Origin: JALYXV01 sp963791545
Lineage (GTDB): Bacteria > Actinomycetota > Acidimicrobiia > Acidimicrobiales > Palsa-688
Direction of reading: 5' to 3'
Assembly (NCBI GenBank): GCA_963791545.1
Contig: CAWBSR010000018.1
Span: forward strand, 310,001 to 374,000
Length of the DNA: 64,000 nucleotides
Shown here: piece after piece, positions 37,319 to 46,513 of the stretch
Layout of the letters: every line of letters starts with the position of its first letter
How positions within the stretch are numbered: position 1 is the first letter of the stretch
The notes under the pieces: generated by a model
What the model was told of the DNA's origin: nothing
Database searches by the model: none
Seen by the model: the letters and a program-made list of their open reading frames with translations, nothing else
Translations under genes and position numbers: made by a program

Positions 37319-38713
37319 TTAGCCACCGAGTTGGGCGAGCAACTCGCCCGCCGCCAGCAGACCCTTCCAGAACTGGGACATCACCATCCGCTCATTCGGG
37401 GCGTGGTAGCGGTCGTCGGGCAGGGCGATGCCGAGGAACAGCACCGGGGCGCCGAACACCCGTCCCAGCGCTTCTTCGGGCCCGCTGCCGCCCGAGCGGG
37501 TGAACAACGGCGCCGTCCCCCACACCCGCTCGATGGCCCGCACCAGCGCCCCCATGGCGGGATGGTCGACCGGGGTGAGGGCGGGCGCCACCCCACCTTC
37601 GGGCGTGACGGTGCAGGACACCCCGGCGGGTACCCGCGCCGCCAGCCACTCGTGGAAAGCCGCCGTGATCTCTGAAGGCCGCTGGTCGGGCACCAGCCGC
37701 AGCGCGATCTTGACATTGGCAGTGGCGGGCACGATGGTCTTGATGCCCGGGCCCCCGTAGCCGCCCGTCAGGCCCACCACCTCGGCGGTCGGCCGGGTCG
37801 AGGTCCGCTCGATGGGGCTGAAGCCGGTCTCGCCCACCAGGGCGGTGACGCCGGCGCTGGCCATGAACCCCGCTTCGTCGAAGGGCTGGGCGTCCATCGA
37901 CGCCTGCTCGGCGGGCGACAGGTCCCGGACCCGGTCGTAGAACCCGGCGAGGGTGACCCGCTCGTCGGCGTCGTGCAGCGACGCCACCAGCTCCGCCGCC
38001 ACCCGGGCGGCGTTGGGAACCGTCCCCCCGAACATCCCGCTGTGCAGGTCGGTGGTACTCGTCACCAGCTTGACGTCGAATGCCACCAGGCCCCGCATGC
38101 CCACCGTGATCGACGGCACGTCGGGGGCCAGCATTCCGGTGTCGGAGACCACCACCACGTCGCACGCCAGCCGGGTCGCCTCCCGGTGCAGCAGCGCCTC
38201 GAAATGGGGGCTGCCGATCTCCTCCTCGCCCTCGATGATGAACTTGAGGTTGACCGGCAGGGCGCCGTCGGCGCCCAGCAGCCCCCGCGCCGCCTCGATC
38301 TGGTACAAAACCTGGCCCTTGTCGTCGACCGCCCCGCGGGCCCGGCACTCTCCATCGACAATGACGGGGGAAAAGGGGGGCGAGGTCCATAACTCAACCG
38401 GATCCACCGGTTGCACGTCGTGGTGGCCATAGACAAGGACCGTCGGGGCTTCGAGCCCGGCATGCAGCCAGTCGCCATATACGGCCGGGCCCGGGTGGCC
38501 GGCGTCGGCGGCGGCGGGGGGTTCGATGAGCGACACATTCTCCAGCCCCGCCTCGGCGAGCAGGTGGGCGCAGAACTCCGCCGATGCCCGCACATCGCCC
38601 GCCCGCTCGGGATGCGACGAGATCGACGGAATGCGGAGCCAGTCGAACAGGGTGGCGACGATTCGCTCCGCTTCGGCCGCGGTGTAGCCGGATAATCGCA
38701 GTTCTCCGCTCAT
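37319..38713 (-). CDS. M20-family metallopeptidase (dipeptidase)
   Basis: A 464-aa protein with M20 zinc motifs: LVYGHHDVQPVDP (His, Asp), the bridging Asp in GAVDDKGQVL, catalytic Glu pair IIEGEEEIGSPHF, and a C-terminal His region (RSGGSGPEEALG...YHAPNE). The central lid/dimer domain is present. These peptidases cleave dipeptides or N-acyl amino acids. ATG 38711-38713 (MSGELRLSGYTA) chosen; upstream residues belong to the divergent gene region. Confidence 0.93.
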   Translation of the reverse strand: MSGELRLSGYTAAEAERIVATLFDWLRIPSISSHPERAGDVRASAEFCAHLLAEAGLENVSLIEPPAAADAGHPGPAVYGDWLHAGLEAPTVLVYGHHDVQPVDPVELWTSPPFSPVIVDGECRARGAVDDKGQVLYQIEAARGLLGADGALPVNLKFIIEGEEEIGSPHFEALLHREATRLACDVVVVSDTGMLAPDVPSITVGMRGLVAFDVKLVTSTTDLHSGMFGGTVPNAARVAAELVASLHDADERVTLAGFYDRVRDLSPAEQASMDAQPFDEAGFMASAGVTALVGETGFSPIERTSTRPTAEVVGLTGGYGGPGIKTIVPATANVKIALRLVPDQRPSEITAAFHEWLAARVPAGVSCTVTPEGGVAPALTPVDHPAMGALVRAIERVWGTAPLFTRSGGSGPEEALGRVFGAPVLFLGIALPDDRYHAPNERMVMSQFWKGLLAAGELLAQLGG

Positions 38714-38768
38714 GATGGGAACGGTACCGCAGCCGTGTTGGGGGTTCCCCCCGCTACCGTGGCGGCCG

Positions 38769-40347
38769 ATGAGACGCAATCCCGGGCGGCGATCCCCGGC
38801 CGTGATGGTGGCGGCGGCCCTGGTTCTGGCGGCATGTACTTCGACCAAAGCCCATAGCCGCGCGCCCACCACGTCGACCGCCCCCTCGACGACCTCGGAT
38901 CCGGCGGCCCGCGGACCCGTCGCCACGTCACCGGGGTCGGCGGCCGACCTGCCCCTGCCGCCGGTGGCACCGGTGGTGTGGAAGGCCTGCGACGGCGTCG
39001 ACGGACCGTCGGGCTATGACTGCGCCACCGTGCAGGTGCCGCTCGATTACGCCAATCCGGGGGGCCGCAAGATCGGAATCGCGCTGGACCGCAAGCCCGC
39101 CGCGGGGACCAAGGTCGCTTCGCTGCTCATGAACCCCGGTGGTCCCGGGGCATCGGGGGTCGACGAGCTCGACTACCTGCAGTCGCTCCTCGGTCAGTCG
39201 GTGCTCGACCATTTCGACATCGTCAGCTTCGACCCCCGAGGTGTCGGGCGCAGCGCTGCGGTGCGCTGCGAGACCGGGGCCCAGCTGGACCAGTTCATCC
39301 ACCTCAATCCATCGCCGGCGACCGACGCCGGGTTCCGGCAGCTGGTGGCCGCGACCAGGTCATTCGCCCAGGCCTGCCAGGCCCGCAGCGCGGCGTTGCT
39401 GCCCTTCGTGGGGACCGTCAACGCAGCCCGCGACCTCGACGAGCTGCGCGCGGCGCTGGGCGACGCCAAGCTCACCTACATTGGGTTCTCCTACGGGACC
39501 TTCCTCGGGGCGACGTACGCCGATCTGTTCCCAACCCATATCCGGTCCATGGTGCTCGACGGAGCGGTCGACCCGGCCCAAGACCCCATCCAGTCCAACC
39601 TCGAACAGGGGGCCGGCTTCGACAAGGAGCTCAACGCCTTCTTCGCCTACTGCACCAACAATTTCCTCTGCCCGTGGCAGCCCAACGGATCCTTGAAGGC
39701 GGACTTCGACGCGTTGATGGCACGCATCGCGACCCGCCCGCTGCCGGGGGCCGGCAGCCGCACGGTGGGCCCCGGCGAGGCGTTCTTCGGGGTGGCCCAG
39801 GAGCTCTACGACCAAGGGGCGTGGCCGGATCTGGCCACCGCGCCTGGCTCGGGCCGATGCCGGCGACGGGTCGCTCCTGCTGCAGTTTTCCGATTCGTAC
39901 ACCCAGCGCAAGCCGAATGGCGCCTATTCCAATTCCCTGGAGGCCAATAACGCCATCACCTGCGTCGACCAGCCGTGGCCGCGGGACCCGGCCGTCATCA
40001 AGCAGGCGGCGGTCACCGCCAAACAGCGGGCCCCGGAGTTCGGCGTCGCCGACCTGTACGGTGCGCTCACCTGCGTCGCCTGGCCGGCCTCCCCGACCGG
40101 CCGACCTCATGCCATCGCGGCGGCCGGTAGCCCGCCCATCGTGGTGGTCGGAACCACCGGGGACCCGGCGACGCCCTACGTCAACGCGCAATCGTTGGCC
40201 AAGGAACTCCAACACGGGGTGCTACTCACCCGGGTCGGCGAGGGTCACACCGGCTACCGGTCGAGCATCTGTGTCCGCAAGTATGTCGATGCCTACCTGG
40301 TGAGCGTGATCGTGCCGCCGGCGGGCATCAGCTGCCCCAGCCCTTAG
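38769..40347 (+). pseudogene. Lipoprotein alpha/beta-hydrolase (tripeptidyl aminopeptidase-like), frameshifted
   Basis: ATG 38769 opens a lipoprotein signal (VMVAAALVLAACTS, lipobox LAAC) and a Ser/Thr linker, then an alpha/beta-hydrolase of the SlpD/SlpE type: oxyanion region NPGGPGASG, nucleophile GFSYGTFLG, DGAVDPAQDP. At about 39840 the frame breaks after WPDLATA; the downstream frame continues the family sequence (LARADAGDGSLLLQFSDSY...TCVDQPW...) to VVVGTTGDPATPY (catalytic Asp) and GEGHTGY (His), ending at 40347. One extra base in GCGCC near 39840 explains it. As written, the product loses two of three catalytic residues. Likely an indel error, because the distal part is intact. Confidence 0.8.
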
Positions 40348-40366
40348 CGCGCGGCAGACTGGGCAC

Positions 40367-41824
40367 GTGGCAACGACGACGGTGGCGCTCGGCTCTGATG
40401 TTGCATCGCTGGTCGCGGACCTGGCTCGGGCCCTCGCGCGGGACCGGGTTCGCGCCGAGCCCACCGAGTTGGCCCTCTACCGCCGCGATGCCTCGATGCT
40501 GGCCGGCGAGGCCGCCGTCATCTGCTTCCCCATCACGACCGAGGAGGTGGCGGACGCGGTGCGGATCAGCCGGCGCCATGGCCGGCCGTTTGTGCCCCGG
40601 GGTTCGGGAACGGGGCTGGCCGGTGGCGCGGTCCCAGTCGGCCCCCGGCCTCCGGTCGTGATCGTCACGACCAAGATGGACCAGATCCTCTCCATTGACC
40701 CCGACGCCCGAGTGGCGTGGGTGCAGCCGGGGGTTCTCAACCTCGACCTGTCCCGAGCCGTGGCCCGATACGGGCTGCACTTCGCTCCTGACCCGTCGAG
40801 CCAGCAGTCCTGCACCATCGGCGGCAACGTGGCCAACAACTCGGGCGGCCCCCATTGCCTGCTGCACGGAGTCACCACCGCCCACGTGCTGGCCATGGAG
40901 GTGGTGCTGGCCGACGGGTCGGTCGTGGAGCTGGGCGGCCTCGATCCCGAACCGACCGGCCTGGATCTGCGGGGCGCCTTCGTGGGCAGCGAAGGGACAA
41001 TGGGCATCGCCACGAGGATCGCGGTGCGCCTGACCCCGCTGCCGCCCGCGGTGACCACGCTGCTGGCCGATTTCACCTCCATCGAAGCGGCGGCGCAGAC
41101 GGTGAGCGGCGTGATCGGGGCGGGGATCGTCCCCGCCGCCCTGGAGATGATGGACGCCCTGATCACTACCGCCGTCGAGGCGTACGTCCATGCCGGGTTC
41201 CCGACCGACGCCGCCGCCGTCCTCCTGGTCGAGGTGGATGGTCAGGCGGACGGCGTGGACGCCGCCACCGAGGCCATCAGCGGCATCGCCCGTTCCTTCG
41301 GTGCCCGGACGGTTCGCGTGGCGACCGACCCCGCTGAGCGGGCCCTGTTGTGGAAGGGCCGCAAGTCGGCCTTCGGCGCCATCGCCCGCATCCAGCCCAA
41401 CTACTACCTCCACGACACGGTCGTCCCCCGCAACCAGTTGGTCGCCGTGTTGACGAAGGTGTACGAGATCGCAGGGCGTCACCGACTACAGATGGGCAAC
41501 GTGTTCCACGCCGGCGATGGCAATCTTCACCCTCTGATCCTGTTCGACAAGCGGGAGCCGGGGGTCATGGAGCGGGTCCTGGCGGCCGGCAAGGAGATCA
41601 TCGAGGTCTGCGTGGCGGCGGGCGGCATGCTGACTGGCGAGCACGGAGTGGGCCTCGAAAAGCGGGACTTCATGGGCCTGGTGTTCACCGCCGAGGACCT
41701 GGAGGCCCAGGGGTGGCTGCGCCGGTCGTTCGATCCGTCGGAAAGCTGCAATCCCTGGAAGGTGCTGCCGGGGGGCTCCCGCTGCGGCGACCTGCAGCAC
41801 GTGCCGCCGGGGGCGTGGATATGA
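40367..41824 (+). CDS. glcD: Glycolate oxidase FAD-binding subunit GlcD
   Basis: A 485-aa FAD-linked oxidase. The PCMH FAD domain shows FVPRGSGTGLAGGAVP and IGGNVANNSGGPHCLLHG; the C-terminal cap has VFHAGDGNLHPLILFD and GEHGVGLEKRDFM, the GlcD/D-lactate dehydrogenase signatures. With glcE and glcF downstream it forms the three-subunit glycolate oxidase that converts glycolate to glyoxylate and feeds electrons to the respiratory chain. GTG start; the stop overlaps the proposed glcE ATG (ATGA). Confidence 0.93.
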   Translation: MATTTVALGSDVASLVADLARALARDRVRAEPTELALYRRDASMLAGEAAVICFPITTEEVADAVRISRRHGRPFVPRGSGTGLAGGAVPVGPRPPVVIVTTKMDQILSIDPDARVAWVQPGVLNLDLSRAVARYGLHFAPDPSSQQSCTIGGNVANNSGGPHCLLHGVTTAHVLAMEVVLADGSVVELGGLDPEPTGLDLRGAFVGSEGTMGIATRIAVRLTPLPPAVTTLLADFTSIEAAAQTVSGVIGAGIVPAALEMMDALITTAVEAYVHAGFPTDAAAVLLVEVDGQADGVDAATEAISGIARSFGARTVRVATDPAERALLWKGRKSAFGAIARIQPNYYLHDTVVPRNQLVAVLTKVYEIAGRHRLQMGNVFHAGDGNLHPLILFDKREPGVMERVLAAGKEIIEVCVAAGGMLTGEHGVGLEKRDFMGLVFTAEDLEAQGWLRRSFDPSESCNPWKVLPGGSRCGDLQHVPPGAWI

Positions 41825-42859
41825 CGGTGGCGCCGCCTGTCGCGGCGGCGCTTGGAGGAATTTGCGGCGCTGGTGGGGCCGGCAGGACCGGTCTGCGGGG
41901 CCGGTGGCCGCACCCAGTGGGAGGTTGGCGGGCTGCCCACCCGGGGCACCAGGGAGGTGGCGGCGCCGGCGGGTGTCGTATCCCATCAGCCGGAGGAGAT
42001 GATCGTGCGGGTCCGGGCCGGTACCACCGTGGCCGCCCTCAACGAGGTGCTCGGGCGGGGCGGGCAGATGGTGCCCCTCGATCCGGTGGATCCGACCCGG
42101 GCCACCGTCGGCGGGGTGCTGGCGGTCGGCCACAGCGGCCTGCGGCGGCTCAGGTACGGGCCGGTCCGGGACGCGGTGCTCGAGGTGCGTTTCGTTTCCG
42201 CGGCCGGGCAGCTGGTGAAGGCCGGGGGGCCGGTCGTGAAGAATGTGACCGGTTTCGACCTGTGTCGGCTGATGGTCGGGTCATTGGGCACGCTGGGCGT
42301 GCTGGCCGAGGTGGTGCTGCGGTGCTCTCCCCGGCCCGGCGCCCGCCGCTGGCTCCGATCTACCGAGCCCGGGGCGGTCGACCCGTTCCAGCTCTTTCCT
42401 CGCCTGTACCGGCCCTCATCGGTCCTGTGGGACGGTGACCAGGTGTGGGTCCTGCTGGAGGGCCACCCCGACGATGTCGCGGCTCAGGTGTCGTCAGCGC
42501 TGGGCCCTGCCTTTGGGGAGGTGGAGGGGCCGCCGGACCGGCCCGGTCCCGGCCGGGTTTCGCTGGCACCCGGGCAGCTGCGGGGGCTGGCGGCGCTTGG
42601 CGGCGGCTGCGGGCGGTGGCTGGCCGAGGTCGGAGTGGGAATGGTGCACGCCTCGGACCCGGCCGGGTTGGCGACGGCAGTCGGGGCAGGGTCAAGGACC
42701 GCGGCGGGAGCAGCGGCGTGGCCCCGACCCCTGGCGCCGCGGGTGGCGGAACTGCATCGGGAACTGAAGCGCCGCTTCGATCCCGAGGGGCGCCTCAATC
42801 CGGGCCGCTCAGTCGACCTGGCGGCGGTCCCGGGCCGCCCGGCCGGGGCGACCCGGTGA
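41821..42859 (+). CDS. glcE: Glycolate oxidase FAD-binding subunit GlcE, probable +1 frameshift near its start
   Basis: A GlcE-type FAD-binding subunit: VRVRAGTTVAALNEVLGRGG, DPTRATVGGVLAVGHSG, VVKNVTGFDLCRLM and ELHRELKRRFDPEGRLNPG. The open frame as written can start only at TTG 41852 without a ribosome site. ATG 41821 overlaps the glcD stop (ATGA) and reads MTVAPPVAAAL up to 41850, where removal of one T (GCGCTTGGAGG) joins it perfectly to EEFAALVGPAGPV. I therefore give the coupled start with a break near 41851. The stop overlaps the glcF GTG. Confidence 0.85.
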
Positions 42860-44061
42860 GTCCCACCGTGTCCCCCGACGCCTCGACCACCCTGTCGTCC
42901 GGTGGGCGGCTCCCGCTCGCCGATGATGACCTGGCCGCGTGTGTCTCATGCGGCCTGTGCCTGCCCAGTTGCCCGACCTATCGGGTCACCGGTGAGGAAT
43001 CGGCATCGCCCCGGGGCCGGATCGCGGCCATGCGGGCCGTCCACGCGGGCGCCCAGATGGACGCCTCGTTCACCGAGTTCATGGACCTCTGCGTCCAGTG
43101 CCGGGCCTGCGAGGTGGCCTGCCCGTCGGCGGTGCCCTTCGGCCGGCTGATGGAAGGGGCCCGCCAGGCCCTGGCCACCGAGACCTCCTACCAGCCCTGG
43201 TGGCGGCGGGGCGGGTACTGGGTGCTAGGGCGCCACCGGCTCCTCGTCGCGGTCACCACGGTGGGCGCGGTAGCCCAGCGGGCCCGGTTGGTCCCGTCAA
43301 CGGTCACCCGGCGCCTGGCCCTGCCCCGGCTGCCGCTGCGCCAGCCGCGGCTGGCGGCGAGCGGGAACGACGTCTATCTGTTCACAGGCTGTGTCATGGA
43401 CGCCTGGCAGCGCCATGTCCACGCCGCCGCCTGTCGGGTGGTGGAGGCGACCGGCGCGGGTGTCGCCCTGGCCGGTCGCGGCGGGGACTGCTGCGGAGCC
43501 CTGCATGTCCACGCCGGGCTGACGGACAGCGCCCGGCGGCTGGCCGGTCGGGTCGTGTCGTCGATGCCCGGCGACGCCCCGATCCTGGTCGATTCGGCCG
43601 GCTGCGGCGCCGCCCTCAAGGATTATGGGCACCTGTTGGGCACGCCCGAGGCGGTCCGGTTCTCGAGCCGGGTCCGGGATATCCACGAGTGGCTGGCGGA
43701 CCGGCTCGACCGGCTGCCCCCGAGCCGGTCGGCGTCTCGTCCCCAGGTGGCGCTCCAGGACCCGTGCCACCTTCGCCACGTCCAGCGGGCCCACCTCCCG
43801 GTCCGGGCGGTGTTGGCCCCCTATGTCGAGGTGGTCGAGCTCGACGACGAGGGGATGTGTTGCGGGGCAGGCGGCGCCTACAGCGCCCTGCACCCCGCCA
43901 TGGCGGGCGAGATCAGGGATCGCAAACTGGCCGCCATCGAGCGCACCGGCGCCAGGGTGGTGGCCAGCGCCAACCCGGGCTGCTCGTTGTGGTTGGCGGC
44001 CGGGGGACTGGATGTCCGACATCCCGTTGAACTGGTGGCGGAGGCGATCGGTGGCCGGTGA
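42856..44061 (+). CDS. glcF: Glycolate oxidase iron-sulfur subunit GlcF
   Basis: A 401-aa protein from GTG 42856 (GTGA overlap with glcE). Two 4Fe-4S ferredoxin motifs, CVSCGLCLPSCPTY and CVQCRACEVACPS, are followed by two CCG domains (FTGCVMDAWQ...GDCCGALHVHAG and DPCHLRHVQR...GMCCGAGGAYS) that bind a further cluster or contact the flavin subunits. It passes electrons from GlcD/E to the membrane quinone pool. The last bases overlap the small gene at 44051. Confidence 0.94.
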   Translation: MSPTVSPDASTTLSSGGRLPLADDDLAACVSCGLCLPSCPTYRVTGEESASPRGRIAAMRAVHAGAQMDASFTEFMDLCVQCRACEVACPSAVPFGRLMEGARQALATETSYQPWWRRGGYWVLGRHRLLVAVTTVGAVAQRARLVPSTVTRRLALPRLPLRQPRLAASGNDVYLFTGCVMDAWQRHVHAAACRVVEATGAGVALAGRGGDCCGALHVHAGLTDSARRLAGRVVSSMPGDAPILVDSAGCGAALKDYGHLLGTPEAVRFSSRVRDIHEWLADRLDRLPPSRSASRPQVALQDPCHLRHVQRAHLPVRAVLAPYVEVVELDDEGMCCGAGGAYSALHPAMAGEIRDRKLAAIERTGARVVASANPGCSLWLAAGGLDVRHPVELVAEAIGGR

Positions 44062-44251
44062 GTTTCAGGAGATCCGCCAGCGCCTGCAAGGTATCGCCGA
44101 GGAACTGGCCGACCTGGCCATCGAGCGCCTCCGTGAGTCGATCGACGCAGGTGGCGCCGAGCTCCCCGTCGACGAGCGCCGCCTGACCCGGGCCCGCCGG
44201 GCGGTCGAGAAGGCGGCGGCCATCCTGGCCGAGCCCGACGACGCCGAGTAG
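44051..44251 (+). CDS. 66-aa helical protein overlapping glcF
   Basis: GTG 44051 opens AGEFQEIRQRLQGIAEELAD and then a long amphipathic, charge-rich helix ending AAAILAEPDDAE, a likely coiled coil of 60 residues. It overlaps the glcF stop by 11 bases, so it is probably co-translated. No family named. It may be a small conserved helical protein unrelated to glycolate metabolism. Confidence 0.55.
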   Translation: MAGEFQEIRQRLQGIAEELADLAIERLRESIDAGGAELPVDERRLTRARRAVEKAAAILAEPDDAE

Positions 44252-44383
44252 CCCACCGGAGCCCATCACCTCGGGGCCCGTCGCCCGGCCCTTCGCCCAC
44301 CTGGCGAGAGGGCAGCCCCGAGGTCCAACGCACGACCCTGTCCGGGAAAGGTTCCTACGGCTGCGGGTGGCTGGCACCCTTGG

Positions 44384-45412
44384 ATGGTGGAGATGCGCCC
44401 CTACGACTCGCTAACCGGGCGGGGGAAACAGTCGCGGCTGCGCCGGCTGGCTCGGGCGGCGGCCGTCCGCTACGGGCTTGAAAGCCCCCGAATCTCGCTG
44501 GCCGGCGAATCCTTCAACACCTTGTTCCGCCTCCGTACCGACGGCGGGGGCGACTACGCCCTGAGGGTAGGGGCGGCCCGGAACATCCACCCGTCGGGCA
44601 GCGCCGAGTGCGAAGCCGCCTGGATGGACGCCCTGGCCCGCGACACCGACGTCCCGATCGGGCTGGTCATCCGCAACCGGGAGCAGGGCGTGGTGACAGA
44701 AGTGGAAGTGCCAGGAGTTCCCGGACACCGAGGTTGCGTCCTGTTCCGGTGGGTACCCGGGCCAATGCTCGCCGACCGCCTCGACGTGGCGGGGGCGCAG
44801 CGGTCGGGGCGGCTCTTGGCCCAGCTCCACGCCCACGCCCAGGGCCAGCCGCCGCCGCCACCGGGTGCGGTGCCGGTGGCCGATCGGGTGCTGTACTGGA
44901 ATGTTCCCGCCCTACTGGGCTCGGTTGCCGCCCGACAGGGAACCTTGTTCACCGACGCCGCGGAGCGGGCCCAAGGGGCGATCGATGCCCTCTGGGCCAC
45001 CCCGCCCCACCGGCCCCACCTGCTCCACGGCGACCTGACGCCGGTCAATATCGTCAAGACCCGCCAGGGGTTGGCGCCCATCGATTTCCAAGACCTCATC
45101 CTGGGATTCGACGTCCAGGACGTCGCCATCAGCCTGCTTCCCTATCTGGGGCAGCAGCAGGTGACCCCCCTGACCGAGGTGTTCCGGGCGGGGTACGAGA
45201 GCATCCGGCCCTGGCCCGAGTTCGACGATGAAAGCTTCGGCGCCCTGTTGGCGGCCCGGCGCCTGCACATGCTCAACCTGACCTTGGCCCTGGGGCCGGT
45301 GGACCGCGACGCCTCGATCGAGCGGGTGGCGGCCCCGCTGAGGGTGTGGATGCGGTCGGTCAGCCCGCTGCCGCCAAAGTCAGCCGGGGAGGGGCGCTGG
45401 GCAGGTCGTTGA
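44384..45412 (+). CDS. Phosphotransferase of the APH/homoserine-kinase-type fold
   Basis: A 342-aa small-molecule kinase of the APH family: N-lobe LAGESFNTLFRLRTDGGGDYALRVG, catalytic loop HGDLTPVNIVK and metal-binding IDFQDLILGFDVQDVA. Relatives phosphorylate choline, homoserine, fructosamine or aminoglycosides; the substrate cannot be told. A resistance role is not indicated by the neighbours. Its 3' end overlaps the convergent LOG gene by about 50 bases if that gene is frame-corrected. Confidence 0.88.
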   Translation: MVEMRPYDSLTGRGKQSRLRRLARAAAVRYGLESPRISLAGESFNTLFRLRTDGGGDYALRVGAARNIHPSGSAECEAAWMDALARDTDVPIGLVIRNREQGVVTEVEVPGVPGHRGCVLFRWVPGPMLADRLDVAGAQRSGRLLAQLHAHAQGQPPPPPGAVPVADRVLYWNVPALLGSVAARQGTLFTDAAERAQGAIDALWATPPHRPHLLHGDLTPVNIVKTRQGLAPIDFQDLILGFDVQDVAISLLPYLGQQQVTPLTEVFRAGYESIRPWPEFDDESFGALLAARRLHMLNLTLALGPVDRDASIERVAAPLRVWMRSVSPLPPKSAGEGRWAGR

Positions 45413-46449
45413 GGGCGTTGATCAGCAACCGGAGCCGGGCGTAGGACATCCGGTCGAACCGCAAGCGCGATCCGGGGTAGGGCGGCGTGGTCGTCGGTGC
45501 GGGCCTCGGCGGGCAGGGGCCCCGCCAAGGGCTCGATCCGGCCGGCCACGATGATGTCCGCGAACTCCTCGGACAAGGCGGCCAGCTCCTCGGTGGTGGG
45601 TAGCGCCTGCAGGCGGATCACGAGGGTGTTGCGGACAAAGCGCAGCGAGTGGTAGTTCCGGTAGAAGCCCAGGATCTCGGCGGCCGCCTCGTCGACGTTG
45701 TCGGTGATCTTGTAGAAGTAGCGGTCGTCGGGGTTGATGAGCTGGCGGGGCTCGACCTCGGTGGTGATCCAGTGCTGCCAGGCGTGCCAGTAGGTCCCGC
45801 CCGGGACCTCGAGCAGGACGATGGGGGCGGGTGCCGCCTTGCCGGTCTGCAGGAGGGTCAGCAACTCGAACTCCTCGTCCAACGTGCCGAAGCCGCCCGG
45901 TAGCACCGCGAAGCCGTCGGATTCCTTGACCAGCAGCAACTTGCGGGTGAAGAAGTACTTCATCGACACCAGCTTGGGATCGGAGGCGATGAACTCGTTG
46001 GGCTCGGTCTCGAAGGGCAGTTCGATGTTGATCCCGAAGGCGTGCTCGGGGCCCGCCCCTTCGAGGCCGGCCGCCATGATCCCCGGGCCGGCGCCGGTCA
46101 CGGTGGACCAGCCATGCTGAGCCAGCCCGGCCGCCAGGTCGCGGGCCTGGCGGTACAGCGGATCGGTGGGAAGGGTCCGGGCCGAGCCGAACATGGTGAC
46201 CTTGGGCACCTGGCGGTGAGGCGCGAAGACCTGGAACCCGTCGCGCATCTCTCGGAGGGCGGAATTGATGATCTTCAGGTCCAGGCGGTCGGTCTTGTCG
46301 GTCGCCAGGCCGACGGCGGTGGCGAAGATCTCCAGTAGCTGGTCCCGGTTGGCGGTGACGCCCAGGGTGTCGAGCAGGGCGTCGAGTTCCTGGTCGACCT
46401 CGGGGTTTCCGGTCCTGGTGACCCGCCGGCGGGTGGGTTGATCGCTCAT
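45360..46449 (-). CDS. LOG-family (TIGR00730) protein, frameshifted near the C-terminus
   Basis: The Rossmann-like domain of the LOG family is clear: VTMFGSARTLPTDPLYRQAR, GAGPGIMAAGLEGAG and the signature VLPGGFGTLDEEFELL. LOG proteins release cytokinin bases from nucleotide precursors, or act as AMP/ppGpp-binding nucleosidases. After ALPRIAL the family C-terminus (RFDRMSYARLRLLINALND) continues in the next frame to a stop at 45360-45362; one extra T in CGCTTGCGG near 45470 explains this. Read literally, the frame runs on to 45142 with nonsense. Length after correction is 362 aa. Confidence 0.88.
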
Positions 46450-46513
46450 GTGCGGCTAAGCCTCTCACGCAGCCACCGCGGTATGTCGCGGCCGCACCGC
46501 GACGACGGGCCGG

